Assembly (NCBI RefSeq): GCF_003258365.1
Contig: NZ_QHKM01000001.1
Span: forward strand, 992,001-1,056,000
DNA from: Hymenobacter edaphi
Lineage (GTDB): Bacteria; Bacteroidota; Bacteroidia; Cytophagales; Hymenobacteraceae
Direction: 5' to 3'
DNA: 64,000 bases
Every line of letters begins with the position of its first letter. Within the stretch, counting starts at the first letter, position 1. Shown piece by piece: positions 52,012 to 60,339 of the stretch. The notes beneath the pieces were generated by a model. It did not search any database. It was not told the origin of the DNA and worked only from the letters and a program-made list of their open reading frames with translations. The position numbers and the translations under genes were made by a program.

Positions 52012-54545
52012 TGACGAACCGTCGACCCTCGTTCTGGCCGACCGTGACGGTGCGGGCCCTGCTGCTGGCCGGCCCCGCTGCGGCCTTAGTGCCCGCCACC
52101 GCTCTGGCCCAGCAGCCCGCCGCCGGCCGCGTGGAGCTGCGCGGCACCGTGCGCGACGCCGCCGGCCAGCCCGTGGAGCAGGCCTCGGTATCGGTGGAGG
52201 GCCAGCCCGGGGGCACCAGCACCGACGAGGCCGGGCGGTTTCGCCTGAGCGCGGCCCGGCCCGCGGGCAGCTCCCTGGGGGGCGGTTCCCTGACGGTGGT
52301 GGTGCAGCGTCTGGGCTACGCCACCGTGCGCCGCACGGTCTCGGCCCGCGAGCTGGCCGACGGAGCGGCCGAGCTGAGCCTGAGTCTGCAGGCCAGCACC
52401 CGCGCCCTCGACAACGTGACCGTGCGCGGGCAGCGCGGCGTGGACACGCGCGAGCAGATCAGCCTCACGACGCTGGAGCCGCGCACGGCCAAGGAAATTC
52501 CCTCGACCTTCGGCGACTTCAACGCCATTCTGAAGACCCTGCCGGGCGTACAGTCGACCAACGAGCTGACCAGCACCTACTCGGTGCGCGGCGGCAACTA
52601 CGACGAAAACCTGGTCTACGTCAACGGCATCGAGATTTACCGGCCGTTTCTGGTCACGCAGGCCCAGCAGGAAGGCCTGAGCTTTGTCAACCCCGACCTG
52701 GTCGACAAGGTGGAGTTTTCGTCGGGCGGCTGGCAGCCGCGCTTCGGCGACAAGCTCTCCTCGGTGCTGAACGTGGAGTACAAGCAGCCCACGCAGCGCG
52801 GCCTCACCGCCACGGCCAGCCTGGTGGGCGGGGCGCTCAGCTACGAGAACGTGTCGAAATCGGGGCGGGTGAGCTACCTGGGCGGGCTGCGCTACAAGAC
52901 GGCGGACTACATCCTGGGCACGCTGCGGCAGCTGAAGGGCGGCTACAACGCGGACTACGCCGACGGGCAGCTGTACGTCAACATCGGGCTGGGGCCCAAG
53001 GACGACCTGCAGAAAACCAGCCTGGGCGTGCTCGGCTCCTGGGCCCACAACAACTACCGCTTCGCCCCGCAAACGGGCCAGGTCACGTTCAGCACCGGCA
53101 CCAACCAGTTTCAGCGGCTGACCATCTTCTACGATGGGCGCGAGCGGATGCAGTACGACACCTACCAGGGCGGGCTGAACCTGCGGCACCATTTCACCCC
53201 GAAGCTGACCGGGGAGCTGATCGGCGGCGGGCTCATCACCCGCGAATACGAGATGCGCGACGTGGAAGCCTCTTACCGCCTGGCCGACATCAACCGCGAC
53301 CCGAACTCGCCGGACTTCAACCAGGCCGTGCGCCAGCGCGACGTGGGCTCGCGCTTCGACCACTCGCGCAACCGGCTGCTGGCCTGGATCGGCACCGTGG
53401 AGGCGCGCGCCACCTACGCGCCGGCGCCGCGCCACGAGCTGCGCGTGGGCGTGAAAGCCGGCCGGGAGCACGTCGACGACCGGCTGGACGAGTACGCCTT
53501 CACCGATTCGGCCGACTACGTGCCGGCCAAGCGCTTCAGCCGCCTGCGCACCCAGCTGGACCTGACCTCGACCCGGGTGCAGGGCTACGGGCAGCACACC
53601 TGGCGCCTCGACTCGCTGCGCACCGTCACCTACGGCGTGCGCCTGCACTACTGGTCGGTGAACCAGCAGCTGACGGTGAGCCCGCGGGTGCAGTTTGCGG
53701 CCCGCTCGCGGCGCCACCCGAGCGTGTCGTACAAGGCGGCCACGGGGCTGTACTACCAGCCGCCGTTTTACCGCGAGCTGCGCAACCAGCAGGGCGTGCT
53801 CAACCCCGCGCTGCGGGCGCAGCGCTCCGTGCACGTTATCGGGGGCACCGAGTACCGCTTCCGGTACTGGGGCCGCCCGTTTCAGCTTACCGGCGAGGCC
53901 TACTTCAAGTACCTGACAGACGTGATTCCCTACGACGTGGACAACGTGCGCCTGCGCTACTTCGCCCAGAACCTGGCCACGGCCTACGTGGCCGGCGTCG
54001 ACGGGCGCCTGAGCGGGGAGTTTGTGCCCGGGGCCGAGTCGTGGTTTAGCCTGGGCCTGCTCACCACCCGCGAAAACCTGCGCGGCGACTCGCTCACCGT
54101 TTACAACGGCGACGGGCAGCCCATTGGCAAAAAGGAGAAGGGCTACATCCGGCGCCCGACGGACCAGCGCGTGAACCTGGGTATTTTCTTCCAGGACCAC
54201 CTGCCGAACAACCCCTCGGTGCGCGGCTACGTGAACTTCGTGTTCGGCTCCGGCCTGCCCTTCAGCCCGCCCGCCCTGCCCGAGCTGCGCGGCACCAGCA
54301 AGCTCACCCGCAGCTACAAGCGCGTGGATCTGGGTTTCTCGAAGGTGCTGAGCTTACGCACCATCCGCTCCAGCAAGTTCTACCAACCGGAAAGTCTCTG
54401 GATGGGCCTGGAAGTGCTCAACGTGTTTGCCGCCAACAACGTGGCCGGCTACAGCTACATCCAGGACCTGAACGGGGCCACCTACGGCGTGCCCAACTAC
54501 CTCTCGCAGCGCGTGGTGAACCTGCGCGTCATTGCCCGCTTCTAA
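52011..54545 (+). CDS. TonB-dependent receptor with N-terminal carboxypeptidase-regulatory-like domain
   Basis: 844 aa with signal peptide (residues ~10-36). CarboxypepD_reg-like domain ~40-125 (GTVRDAAGQPVEQASVSVEG). Plug domain with LPGVQSTNELTSTYSVRGGN and YVNGIEIYRPFL, then the 22-strand barrel ending LRVIARF with terminal Phe. The substrate is unknown; no SusD or peptidase neighbour. Translationally coupled to rpe by a 1-base overlap, an unusual metabolic partner. Confidence 0.88.
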   Translation: MTNRRPSFWPTVTVRALLLAGPAAALVPATALAQQPAAGRVELRGTVRDAAGQPVEQASVSVEGQPGGTSTDEAGRFRLSAARPAGSSLGGGSLTVVVQRLGYATVRRTVSARELADGAAELSLSLQASTRALDNVTVRGQRGVDTREQISLTTLEPRTAKEIPSTFGDFNAILKTLPGVQSTNELTSTYSVRGGNYDENLVYVNGIEIYRPFLVTQAQQEGLSFVNPDLVDKVEFSSGGWQPRFGDKLSSVLNVEYKQPTQRGLTATASLVGGALSYENVSKSGRVSYLGGLRYKTADYILGTLRQLKGGYNADYADGQLYVNIGLGPKDDLQKTSLGVLGSWAHNNYRFAPQTGQVTFSTGTNQFQRLTIFYDGRERMQYDTYQGGLNLRHHFTPKLTGELIGGGLITREYEMRDVEASYRLADINRDPNSPDFNQAVRQRDVGSRFDHSRNRLLAWIGTVEARATYAPAPRHELRVGVKAGREHVDDRLDEYAFTDSADYVPAKRFSRLRTQLDLTSTRVQGYGQHTWRLDSLRTVTYGVRLHYWSVNQQLTVSPRVQFAARSRRHPSVSYKAATGLYYQPPFYRELRNQQGVLNPALRAQRSVHVIGGTEYRFRYWGRPFQLTGEAYFKYLTDVIPYDVDNVRLRYFAQNLATAYVAGVDGRLSGEFVPGAESWFSLGLLTTRENLRGDSLTVYNGDGQPIGKKEKGYIRRPTDQRVNLGIFFQDHLPNNPSVRGYVNFVFGSGLPFSPPALPELRGTSKLTRSYKRVDLGFSKVLSLRTIRSSKFYQPESLWMGLEVLNVFAANNVAGYSYIQDLNGATYGVPNYLSQRVVNLRVIARF

Positions 54546-54568
54546 ACCCGCCACAACGGCCCGAATGC

Positions 54569-54603
54569 CGCGTGCCCGCCCCGAATTTCGGGACGGGCAC
54601 GCG
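54569..54603 (+). terminator. Hairpin after the TonB-dependent receptor gene
   Basis: CGCGTGCCCGCCCCG pairs with the segment ending at 54603 with one mismatch; a GTTGGT tail follows. Confidence 0.65.
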
Positions 54604-54680
54604 TTGGTATAATGCGGTAGCTATTGAGCGTAGGAATGCAACACGTTGATCAAGGGGGAGGCGCCGCTGGCAAAGGCCGG

Positions 54681-55118
54681 TCAGAAACCCAGGCGCTGGG
54701 AGTAGGACAAGTACAGCGCGAGGCCGAGCGGAAATAGCAGGAGGATGGCCGCTTTGCCGGGCCAGGGCCGCGGAGCGGGCGTGACCAGGTCAATTAGCTG
54801 GGTGAAGACCCCCAAGCCGCTGGCCAGCGTCACCAGCAGCATCCAGCCGCGTCCGGCCGCGTCGAGGGTACCGCCAGCAACCAGCACCAGGCCCATGTGC
54901 TGCAGGCAGACAAGGCCGAGGGTAGCCAGGGCAAAGCCGCCGCGCCAGCCGCGCCGGGCAGCCGCGGCGTTCAGGGGGTTGACGGATTGGTAGAGCACTA
55001 CCGGGGAAATCAGCCAGCCGAGCGGCGCGAAGAAGTGGGCCGCCAGCAGCGTGAGTCCCAGCAGGCAGGCCGCGAAGCCTAGCGCGGGGCCGAACGACCA
55101 GGAATGGAGCAGGCGCAC
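54681..55118 (-). CDS. Small integral membrane protein of unknown function
   Basis: 145 aa with four hydrophobic segments (GFAACLLGLTLLAAHFFAPL, FALATLGLVCLQHMGLVLVA, GWMLLVTLASGLGVFTQLI, AAILLLFPLGLALYLSY). No family recognised. It starts 9 bp after the hydroxylase gene stop and is therefore probably cotranscribed with it. Confidence 0.65.
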   Translation of the reverse strand: MRLLHSWSFGPALGFAACLLGLTLLAAHFFAPLGWLISPVVLYQSVNPLNAAAARRGWRGGFALATLGLVCLQHMGLVLVAGGTLDAAGRGWMLLVTLASGLGVFTQLIDLVTPAPRPWPGKAAILLLFPLGLALYLSYSQRLGF

Positions 55119-55127
55119 CGGCGTGGA

Positions 55128-55856
55128 TTACTTATCGGCGTCCTGGTGCACGTCGCGGAAGCGGAGCATGTCGAGCAGGCGCTGCTCCTTCGCGTTGTCG
55201 AAGCCGCAGGTGGCGCGGAATTCCCGGGGGTTGCGGTAGGTGCCGAAGAGCATGTCCCACCACACGATGTCGCCGTAGTTGTGGGCGTGGTGCTCGTACT
55301 CGTGGTGGATGCGGTGCATTTCGGGCCGCTGGAAGATGTAGCCCACCCACTGCGGGGTGCGCACGTTGGTGTGGTAGAAAAACTCGCCCAGGGCCGTGCA
55401 GAGCGTATAGACGGCGCCGGCGGCCGGGCTCAGGCCCAGCAGCGTAAATACCAGCAGCGTGCCGATAAGGGAATTGACCACCATTTCCACCGGGTGCTTG
55501 TAGAAGGAGGTGATGACCTCCAGCCGCTGCGGGCTGTGGTGAATCTGGTGAAAGTGCCGCCACAGAAAATCGACGCGGTGTCGCCAGCGGTGCCACCAGT
55601 AAAACACGAACGTGGCCACCAGGTAGGCCAGCAGCCCGCCCACCGCCGGCCCCACGTGGGCCGAGAGGTGAAACACGGAGTAGGCCGACAGCCACTTTTC
55701 CCAGCTGATGCCCGCCAGCAGCACCACCAGCAGCTGCACCGCGTTGAGCAGCAGCACGCGGGCGGGCCAGGTGGGCACGGCGGGCAGGCGCCAGCCCGGG
55801 CGCAGGCGTTCGAGCACGAAACAGCCCGCAAAAACGAGAAAGATGATGGGGAGCAT
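55128..55856 (-). CDS. Sterol desaturase / fatty acid hydroxylase family protein
   Basis: 242 aa from the ATG at 55856 (MLPIIFLVFAGCFVLERLRP). Three to four membrane segments and the di-iron histidine boxes in order: HRWRH (HxxxH), HQIHHS (HxxHH), then HTN and HRIHHEYEHHAHNYG. It is expected to hydroxylate or desaturate a lipid in the inner membrane. A Crp/Fnr gene lies immediately upstream, with a TTGA-N6-TCAA box between. Confidence 0.87.
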   Translation of the reverse strand: MLPIIFLVFAGCFVLERLRPGWRLPAVPTWPARVLLLNAVQLLVVLLAGISWEKWLSAYSVFHLSAHVGPAVGGLLAYLVATFVFYWWHRWRHRVDFLWRHFHQIHHSPQRLEVITSFYKHPVEMVVNSLIGTLLVFTLLGLSPAAGAVYTLCTALGEFFYHTNVRTPQWVGYIFQRPEMHRIHHEYEHHAHNYGDIVWWDMLFGTYRNPREFRATCGFDNAKEQRLLDMLRFRDVHQDADK

Positions 55857-55916
55857 GAGCGCAGAGCTTGGGGTGAAACGATGCCCCAAAAGTCCCGCGC
55901 CGCCCGCCGCCCGCGC

Positions 55917-55930
55917 TTGACAAATATCAA
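55917..55930. promoter_or_regulatory. Candidate Crp/Fnr-type box
   Basis: TTGACAAATATCAA (TTGA-N6-TCAA) overlaps the stop codon of the Crp/Fnr gene and lies 61 bp upstream of the hydroxylase start. It resembles the FNR consensus TTGATnnnnATCAA. Confidence 0.45.
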
Positions 55931-56508
55931 TTTCGCTCCCGGCCGGCGCCCTGGGCCCGGATGCGGCTGATGGTTTCGGGCGTCACGCCGAGGTAGGAGG
56001 CCAGGTGCTTGAGCGGCACGCGCTGCAGCACTTCGGGGAAGGATTGAACCAGCTGGGCGTAGCGCTGCTCGGCCCGCAGCAGGCGCAGCTGCTGGGTGCG
56101 CTGCTCGCTGAGCACGTAGTAGTGCTCGGTGAGCACGCGCCCCACGTAGTTGAACTCGGGAAAGTCGCGGTAGAGCTGCTGCAGCTGCTCGTAGCTGATG
56201 GAGTACAGCACGCTGGCTTCGAGCAGCTCGATGAACTCCTGCGACGCGGTGCGGGTCAGGAAGCTCACGATGGAGATGATAAAGTCGCCCTCGCGCATAA
56301 ACCAGGTGTTGGCCTCGCGCCCCTCGTGCAGGTAGTAGCCCCGGGCCAGCCCGCGTTCCACGAAGTAAATCCGCCCCGCCACCTGGCCCGGGGCCAGCAG
56401 CGCCCGGCGGGCGGGCAGCTCCTCGCGGCGCATCTGCTCGGTGATGGCGCGCAGGCAGGCGTCGGAGAGGGGATAAAGGGCCCGCAGGCGAAGCAGCAGC
56501 GCATCCAT
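55927..56508 (-). CDS. Crp/Fnr-family transcriptional regulator
   Basis: 193 aa from the ATG at 56508 (MDALLLRLRALYPLSDACLR). The cyclic-nucleotide-binding-like beta-roll covers ~25-115 (GRIYFVERGLARGYYLHEGR), then the dimer helix and a C-terminal HTH (LKHLASYLGVTPETISRIRA). The Cys cluster of FNR is missing, and the cNMP-binding RTA motif is not evident, so the signal is unknown. Probably controls the hydroxylase operon just downstream. Confidence 0.85.
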   Translation of the reverse strand: MDALLLRLRALYPLSDACLRAITEQMRREELPARRALLAPGQVAGRIYFVERGLARGYYLHEGREANTWFMREGDFIISIVSFLTRTASQEFIELLEASVLYSISYEQLQQLYRDFPEFNYVGRVLTEHYYVLSEQRTQQLRLLRAEQRYAQLVQSFPEVLQRVPLKHLASYLGVTPETISRIRAQGAGRERN

Positions 56509-56543
56509 AGGCGAAAACGGGAATCCGGGGGCGGCCAACAAAC

Positions 56544-56591
56544 GCCCGCCGCCCCAAAAGTCCGGAATTCCGGGCTCCTGGGGCGGCGGGC
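56544..56591 (-). terminator. 13-bp perfect hairpin after the DUF2911 gene
   Basis: GCCCGCCGCCCCA (56544-56556) pairs with 56579-56591. On the minus strand GTTTGTTGG follows. It separates the DUF2911 gene from the Crp/Fnr gene. Confidence 0.7.
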
Positions 56592-56610
56592 CGCAGCACG
56601 GACGTATCTT

Positions 56611-57471
56611 CTAGTAGGCTTTCGACTGCCACTGCGTCAGGGTCACTTTCATGCCCGGCAGCTGGGTTTTAAACTTGTCGTCGTCCTTGTCGCCGGCTTT
56701 GATGGCGCGCCGGGCGCTTTCCACGGCCGAGAGGTAATCCTCCTTCTGGGCCATCAGGCGGGCTTTCAGCCAGAGGTTGGTGTAGCTCTCGTTCAGCTCG
56801 ATGGCCCGGTTGATGTAGCGCAGGGCCAGCTCGGCCTCGATCTGGTTCTGGATCAGGTAGTCGGCGGCGGCGGCCAGCAGCTGCGGGTCGTTGGGCGTTT
56901 TGCTCAGGGCCGCCTGCATGCTCTGCAGCACCTTGGCGTGCACGTTGGTGCGGATAAACACCGAAATGGTCTTTGTTTCCCACGACAGGTTCAGGCGGGC
57001 GGCATTGGGGCGCACGTCCGAAAACCAGTAGTGCAGCGATTCGCGCATGGGCGTGGTTTCGGGCAGCACCGCCACGCGCAGCACGTCGTCCTCGGCCTTG
57101 TAGCCTTCGCTGCCCCAGTGGTTGGTCACCTTGTTGAGGATGAGCTGCCAGTCGTGGTCGGCCGAGGGCAGCACGTAGAGCGAGTAGGTGCCCGCGGCCA
57201 CGGGCTTGCCGCTGAGGCGCACCGAGTCGGAAAAGGTGATGAGCGTGTTTTCGTTGGCGCCGGCCCGCCACACCTGCTCGTAGGGCACCAGCTGCCCCCA
57301 GACCTTGCGGTTTTTCACCCCGGGCGTGTGGTAGTCCACGGTCACGTCGGCCAGGCCGATGGTCTGGGTGACGACGGCGTGCGGGCTGGCCTGGGGCTGC
57401 ACGAATTGCTGGGCGTGGGCTTCGGCCGCCCCCAGAAAGGCGGCCAGAATCAGGCAAAAGAAGCGGGACAT
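56611..57471 (-). CDS. DUF2911 protein with C-terminal TPR-like helices
   Basis: 286 aa from the ATG at 57471 (MSRFFCLILAAFLGAAEAHA), which gives a clean signal peptide. The DUF2911 region (~25-175) has IGLADVTVDYHTPGVKNRKV, WRAGANENTLITFSDSVRL and GTYSLYVLPSADHDWQLILN. A helical part with a TPR-like unit (AELALRYINRAIELNESYTN) follows. Common in Bacteroidota; function unknown, exported. A TACCTTGG element lies on the minus strand at 57528-57521. Confidence 0.82.
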   Translation of the reverse strand: MSRFFCLILAAFLGAAEAHAQQFVQPQASPHAVVTQTIGLADVTVDYHTPGVKNRKVWGQLVPYEQVWRAGANENTLITFSDSVRLSGKPVAAGTYSLYVLPSADHDWQLILNKVTNHWGSEGYKAEDDVLRVAVLPETTPMRESLHYWFSDVRPNAARLNLSWETKTISVFIRTNVHAKVLQSMQAALSKTPNDPQLLAAAADYLIQNQIEAELALRYINRAIELNESYTNLWLKARLMAQKEDYLSAVESARRAIKAGDKDDDKFKTQLPGMKVTLTQWQSKAY

Positions 57472-57668
57472 GGCAGGGGCAATGGGTGTGGAGCTAACGC
57501 GGCGGGCCGAAAGAAAAGTGCCAAGGTACGACAAGCGGGCCGCCGCCGGGTTTAATTCACATCATCATGTGAGCCGCGGAGGCGGTGAGCAACTGCGCGT
57601 TAGAGGCGGAAAAAAATACGGCAATGGCAACTGCGCGGCGAAAAATTTCGGTATTTGATTTTGGCGCG

Positions 57669-57676
57669 TACCTTTG
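57669..57676 (+). promoter_or_regulatory. TACCTTTG, -7-like element of the his operon
   Basis: TAnnTTTG match 23 bp upstream of the leader ORF ATG and about 310 bp upstream of hisG. A TTG at the ideal upstream distance is not evident. Confidence 0.55.
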
Positions 57677-57699
57677 CCCGCATAATTCCCAATTCCCGC

Positions 57700-57813
57700 A
57701 TGTCCCTCGTCGCCTCGTTGCGCTACACTACGTCGCCGGCCGCCCCGCACTGGGCCGCCGCGCCGGGGCATGCCGGTCATCATCACCACCATTCCTCCCC
57801 GGGAGAGGAATAA
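57700..57813 (+). CDS. hisL: Histidine operon leader peptide (predicted)
   Basis: A 37-codon ORF from ATG 57700 to TAA 57811-57813, placed just after the his promoter. It contains seven His codons, five of them consecutive (57778-57792, HHHHH), two codons after another His (GHAGHHHHH). This is the hallmark of a his attenuation leader: a ribosome short of His-tRNA stalls on the run. No Shine-Dalgarno is seen, as is normal for this phylum. Not reported as a gene by length-based callers. Function is inferred from position and codon content. Confidence 0.75.
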   Translation: MSLVASLRYTTSPAAPHWAAAPGHAGHHHHHSSPGEE

Positions 57814-57985
57814 TTACGTATAGGCGTTCGGCTACGGTCCGAACCTACGTCGCCCCGCCGGTTTTGGCCCCTTGCCGCTCAAGAGCAGCTCTGCTTCGGA
57901 CCCCGGCCCCCTTTGATGATGTTTTCGACAACGAATCGGCGCGCTTTGCCGCGGTCGGCGTTGTTTCCCGCTTTTCCTTTTTCCC
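57778..57985 (+). promoter_or_regulatory. Putative his attenuator region
   Basis: After the His run come GTTCGG (57826-57831) pairing with CCGAAC (57839-57844), extendable outward by CGTA/TACG; a GATGATG at 57915-57921 that can pair with the His-codon CATCATC (57778-57784); and a GCCG-CGGT-CGGC stem near 57947 followed by a pyrimidine/T-rich tract up to the hisG ATG. Alternative pairings are possible, but the exact terminator cannot be fixed by eye. Confidence 0.45.
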
Positions 57986-58837
57986 ATGATTCGTCTGGCC
58001 ATCCAGAAATCTGGTCGTCTGAGCGAAGACTCGCTCGCCCTGATCCGCGAATGCGGCATCGGCTTTGTCAGCAGCTCCTACAAGCTCAAAACCGAAGCCA
58101 CCAACTTCCCCCTCGAAATCCTGTTCCTGCGCGACGACGACATTCCCGGCTACGTGCAGGACGGCGTGGCCGACCTGGGCATCGTGGGCCAGAACGTGCT
58201 GGCCGAAGCCGGCCTGCCCCAGCTCCAGGTCGAGGCGCTGGGCTTCAGCAAGTGCCGCCTCTCGCTGGCCGTGCCCCGCGGCGAGGCCTACAGCTCGGTG
58301 GCCGATCTGCAGGGCAAGAACATTGCCACCTCGTACCCCGAAATCCTGGGCCGCTACCTGGCCGGCGAAGGCGTGCAAGCCCAGCTGCACACCATCAGCG
58401 GCTCGGTGGAAATTGCCCCGAGCATCGGCCTCGCCGACGCCATCTGCGACATCGTGTCGTCGGGCTCCACCTTGCTCGGCAACGGGCTGCGCGAGGTGGA
58501 AACCGTGTTTCGCTCCGAGGCCGTGCTCATTGCCAGCCCGCAGCTGCCGCAGGAGAAGCAGCGCCTGCTCGAGCAGCTGCGCTTCCGCATGCAGGCCGTG
58601 CGCCGCGCCCGCCGCAACAAGTACATCCTGCTCAACGCCCCGGTGGCGGCCCTCGACGCGGTGAAGGCCCTGCTGCCGGGCATCAAGTCGCCCACGGTGA
58701 CGCCGCTGGCCGAAGCCGGTTGGGTGTCGGTGCAGTCGGTGGTCAACGAGGACGACTTCTGGCACATCACCGACCAGCTCAAGGCCGTCGGGGCCGAAGG
58801 CATCCTGGTGCTGCCCATTGAGAAGATGATTAGCTAA
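57986..58837 (+). CDS. hisG: ATP phosphoribosyltransferase (long form)
   Basis: 283 aa. IRLAIQKSGRLSEDSLALIR start, DLGIVGQNVLAE, phosphate loop SGSVEIAPSIGLADAICDIV, and a C-terminal ACT-like regulatory domain (~210-283, KSPTVTPLAEAGWVSVQSVV), so it is the feedback-inhibited long form that needs no HisZ. It catalyses the first step of histidine synthesis. Confidence 0.95.
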   Translation: MIRLAIQKSGRLSEDSLALIRECGIGFVSSSYKLKTEATNFPLEILFLRDDDIPGYVQDGVADLGIVGQNVLAEAGLPQLQVEALGFSKCRLSLAVPRGEAYSSVADLQGKNIATSYPEILGRYLAGEGVQAQLHTISGSVEIAPSIGLADAICDIVSSGSTLLGNGLREVETVFRSEAVLIASPQLPQEKQRLLEQLRFRMQAVRRARRNKYILLNAPVAALDAVKALLPGIKSPTVTPLAEAGWVSVQSVVNEDDFWHITDQLKAVGAEGILVLPIEKMIS

Positions 58838-58838
58838 G

Positions 58839-58950
58839 CGGTGAACTGGTGAGATGGTGAACGGGTGAGTGCCGTCCTGCCTGCGCCAACTGCGCGGGGC
58901 CGGCCTCCCGAACATCAAACTCACCCGTTCACCATCTCACCAGTTCACCG
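58839..58950. repeat. Perfect 32-bp inverted repeat filling the hisG-hisD gap
   Basis: Arms 58839-58870 (CGGTGAACTGGTGAGATGG...) and 58919-58950 are complementary at all 32 positions, with a 48-nt loop. The left arm starts 1 bp after the hisG stop; the right arm ends 2 bp before the hisD ATG. Confidence 0.92.
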
Positions 58951-58952
58951 AA

Positions 58953-60242
58953 ATGCAACGATTCAACTACCCCAGCCCGGCCCAGTGGCCGGCGCTGCAG
59001 CTGCGTCCGGCCCAGCAGGAAGCCGCCGAGGTGGAGCAGCGGGTGCGCGCCATCTTCGACGACGTGCGCCAGCGCGGCGACGCGGCCCTGCGCCACTACG
59101 CGGCCGCCTTCGACGGCGCCGCGCTGACCGAGTTACGGGTTTCCGCCGCCGAGCTGGCGGCCGCGGCCGCCGCGGTGCCCGCCGCGCTGCAGGCCGCCAT
59201 CCGGCAGGCCCGCCAGAACATCGAGCGGTTCCACGGCGCCCAGCGCGAGGCCGAGCTGCGCCTGGAAACCATGCCCGGGGTGGAGTGCTGGCGCCGCCCG
59301 GTGCCGGTGCAGCGCGTGGGCCTCTACATTCCGGGCGGCACGGCGCCGCTGTTCAGCACCCTGCTGATGCTGGGCGTGCCCGCCCGCCTGGCCGGCTGCC
59401 CCGACATCGTGCTGTGCACGCCCCCGACCAAGGACGGCTCCGTCAACCCGGTCATCCTCTTCACCGCTGCGCTGCTGGGCATTGATACCGTCATCAAGGC
59501 CGGCGGGGCCCAGGCCATTGCCGCCCTGACCGGCGGCACCGAATCCGTGCCGGCCGTCGACAAAATCTTCGGCCCCGGCAACCGCTACGTGACGGCCGCC
59601 AAGCAGCTGGCCGCCCAGCGCGGCGTGGCCATCGACATGCCGGCCGGCCCGTCGGAAGTACTGGTCATTGCCGATGCCTCGGCCAATCCGGTATTCGTGG
59701 CGGCCGACCTGCTCAGCCAGGCCGAGCACGGCCCCGACTCGCAGGTGGTGCTCTTGTCCGATTCGGCGCAAGTGCTCGACGCCGTGACGGCCGAGGTGCA
59801 GCGGCAGCTGGCCGAGCTGCCCCGCCGCGACGTGGCCGCGCAGGCCCTGCGGGAAAGCCGGGCCATCCTGCTCGGCAGCGCCGCCGACATGCTGCACTTC
59901 TCGAATCAGTACGCGCCCGAGCACCTGATCCTGGCCACCGACCACGCCGAGGCGCTGGCCGCCGACGTAACCAGCGCGGGCTCGGTGTTCCTGGGCCACC
60001 TCACGCCCGAAGCCGCCGGCGACTACGCCTCCGGCACCAACCACACCCTGCCCACCAACGGCTACGCCCGCAGCTACAGCGGGGTGTCGCTCGACTCGTT
60101 CGTGAAGAAAATCACCTTCCAGCGCATCACCCCCGCGGGGCTGCGGGCCCTCGGGCCGGTGGTCGAAACCATGGCCGAAGCCGAGGGCCTGCGCGCCCAC
60201 GCCCGGGCCGTGACCCTGCGGCTGGACTCAATTGGTAGTTAA
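58953..60242 (+). CDS. hisD: Histidinol dehydrogenase
   Basis: 429 aa from ATG 58953 (MQRFNYPSPAQWPALQLRPA). VGLYIPGGTAPLFSTLLMLG, IFGPGNRYVTAAKQLA, DMPAGPSEVLVIAD, AEHGPDSQVVLL and NQYAPEHLIL carry the NAD, zinc and catalytic Glu/His residues. It catalyses the last two steps to histidine. Confidence 0.95.
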   Translation: MQRFNYPSPAQWPALQLRPAQQEAAEVEQRVRAIFDDVRQRGDAALRHYAAAFDGAALTELRVSAAELAAAAAAVPAALQAAIRQARQNIERFHGAQREAELRLETMPGVECWRRPVPVQRVGLYIPGGTAPLFSTLLMLGVPARLAGCPDIVLCTPPTKDGSVNPVILFTAALLGIDTVIKAGGAQAIAALTGGTESVPAVDKIFGPGNRYVTAAKQLAAQRGVAIDMPAGPSEVLVIADASANPVFVAADLLSQAEHGPDSQVVLLSDSAQVLDAVTAEVQRQLAELPRRDVAAQALRESRAILLGSAADMLHFSNQYAPEHLILATDHAEALAADVTSAGSVFLGHLTPEAAGDYASGTNHTLPTNGYARSYSGVSLDSFVKKITFQRITPAGLRALGPVVETMAEAEGLRAHARAVTLRLDSIGS

Positions 60243-60336
60243 CAAGCAGCCCTGAACAATGAGCAACCGGGGCAGCGGCGCTTGAGCCGGCTGCCACCCG
60301 CAGTGCTCATCGTTCGTTGGCAATTGATCATTGAAC
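60232..60336. repeat. Word-type inverted repeat in the hisD-hisC gap
   Basis: GAACAATGAGCA (60254-60265) pairs with TGCTCATCGTTC (60304-60315) with one mismatch; GGCAGC and GCTGCC pair inside. Outer CAATTG...AAC words near 60226-60247 (covering the hisD stop) match the complement of GTTGGCAATTGATCATTG at 60317-60334. Confidence 0.65.
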
Positions 60337-60339
60337 GCA

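Noticed and set aside
57778-57792. The His-codon run as chance low-complexity CAC/CAT sequence
   Set aside because: It lies in frame in a short ORF directly after the his promoter and upstream of hisG; coincidence is unlikely, though not formally excluded.
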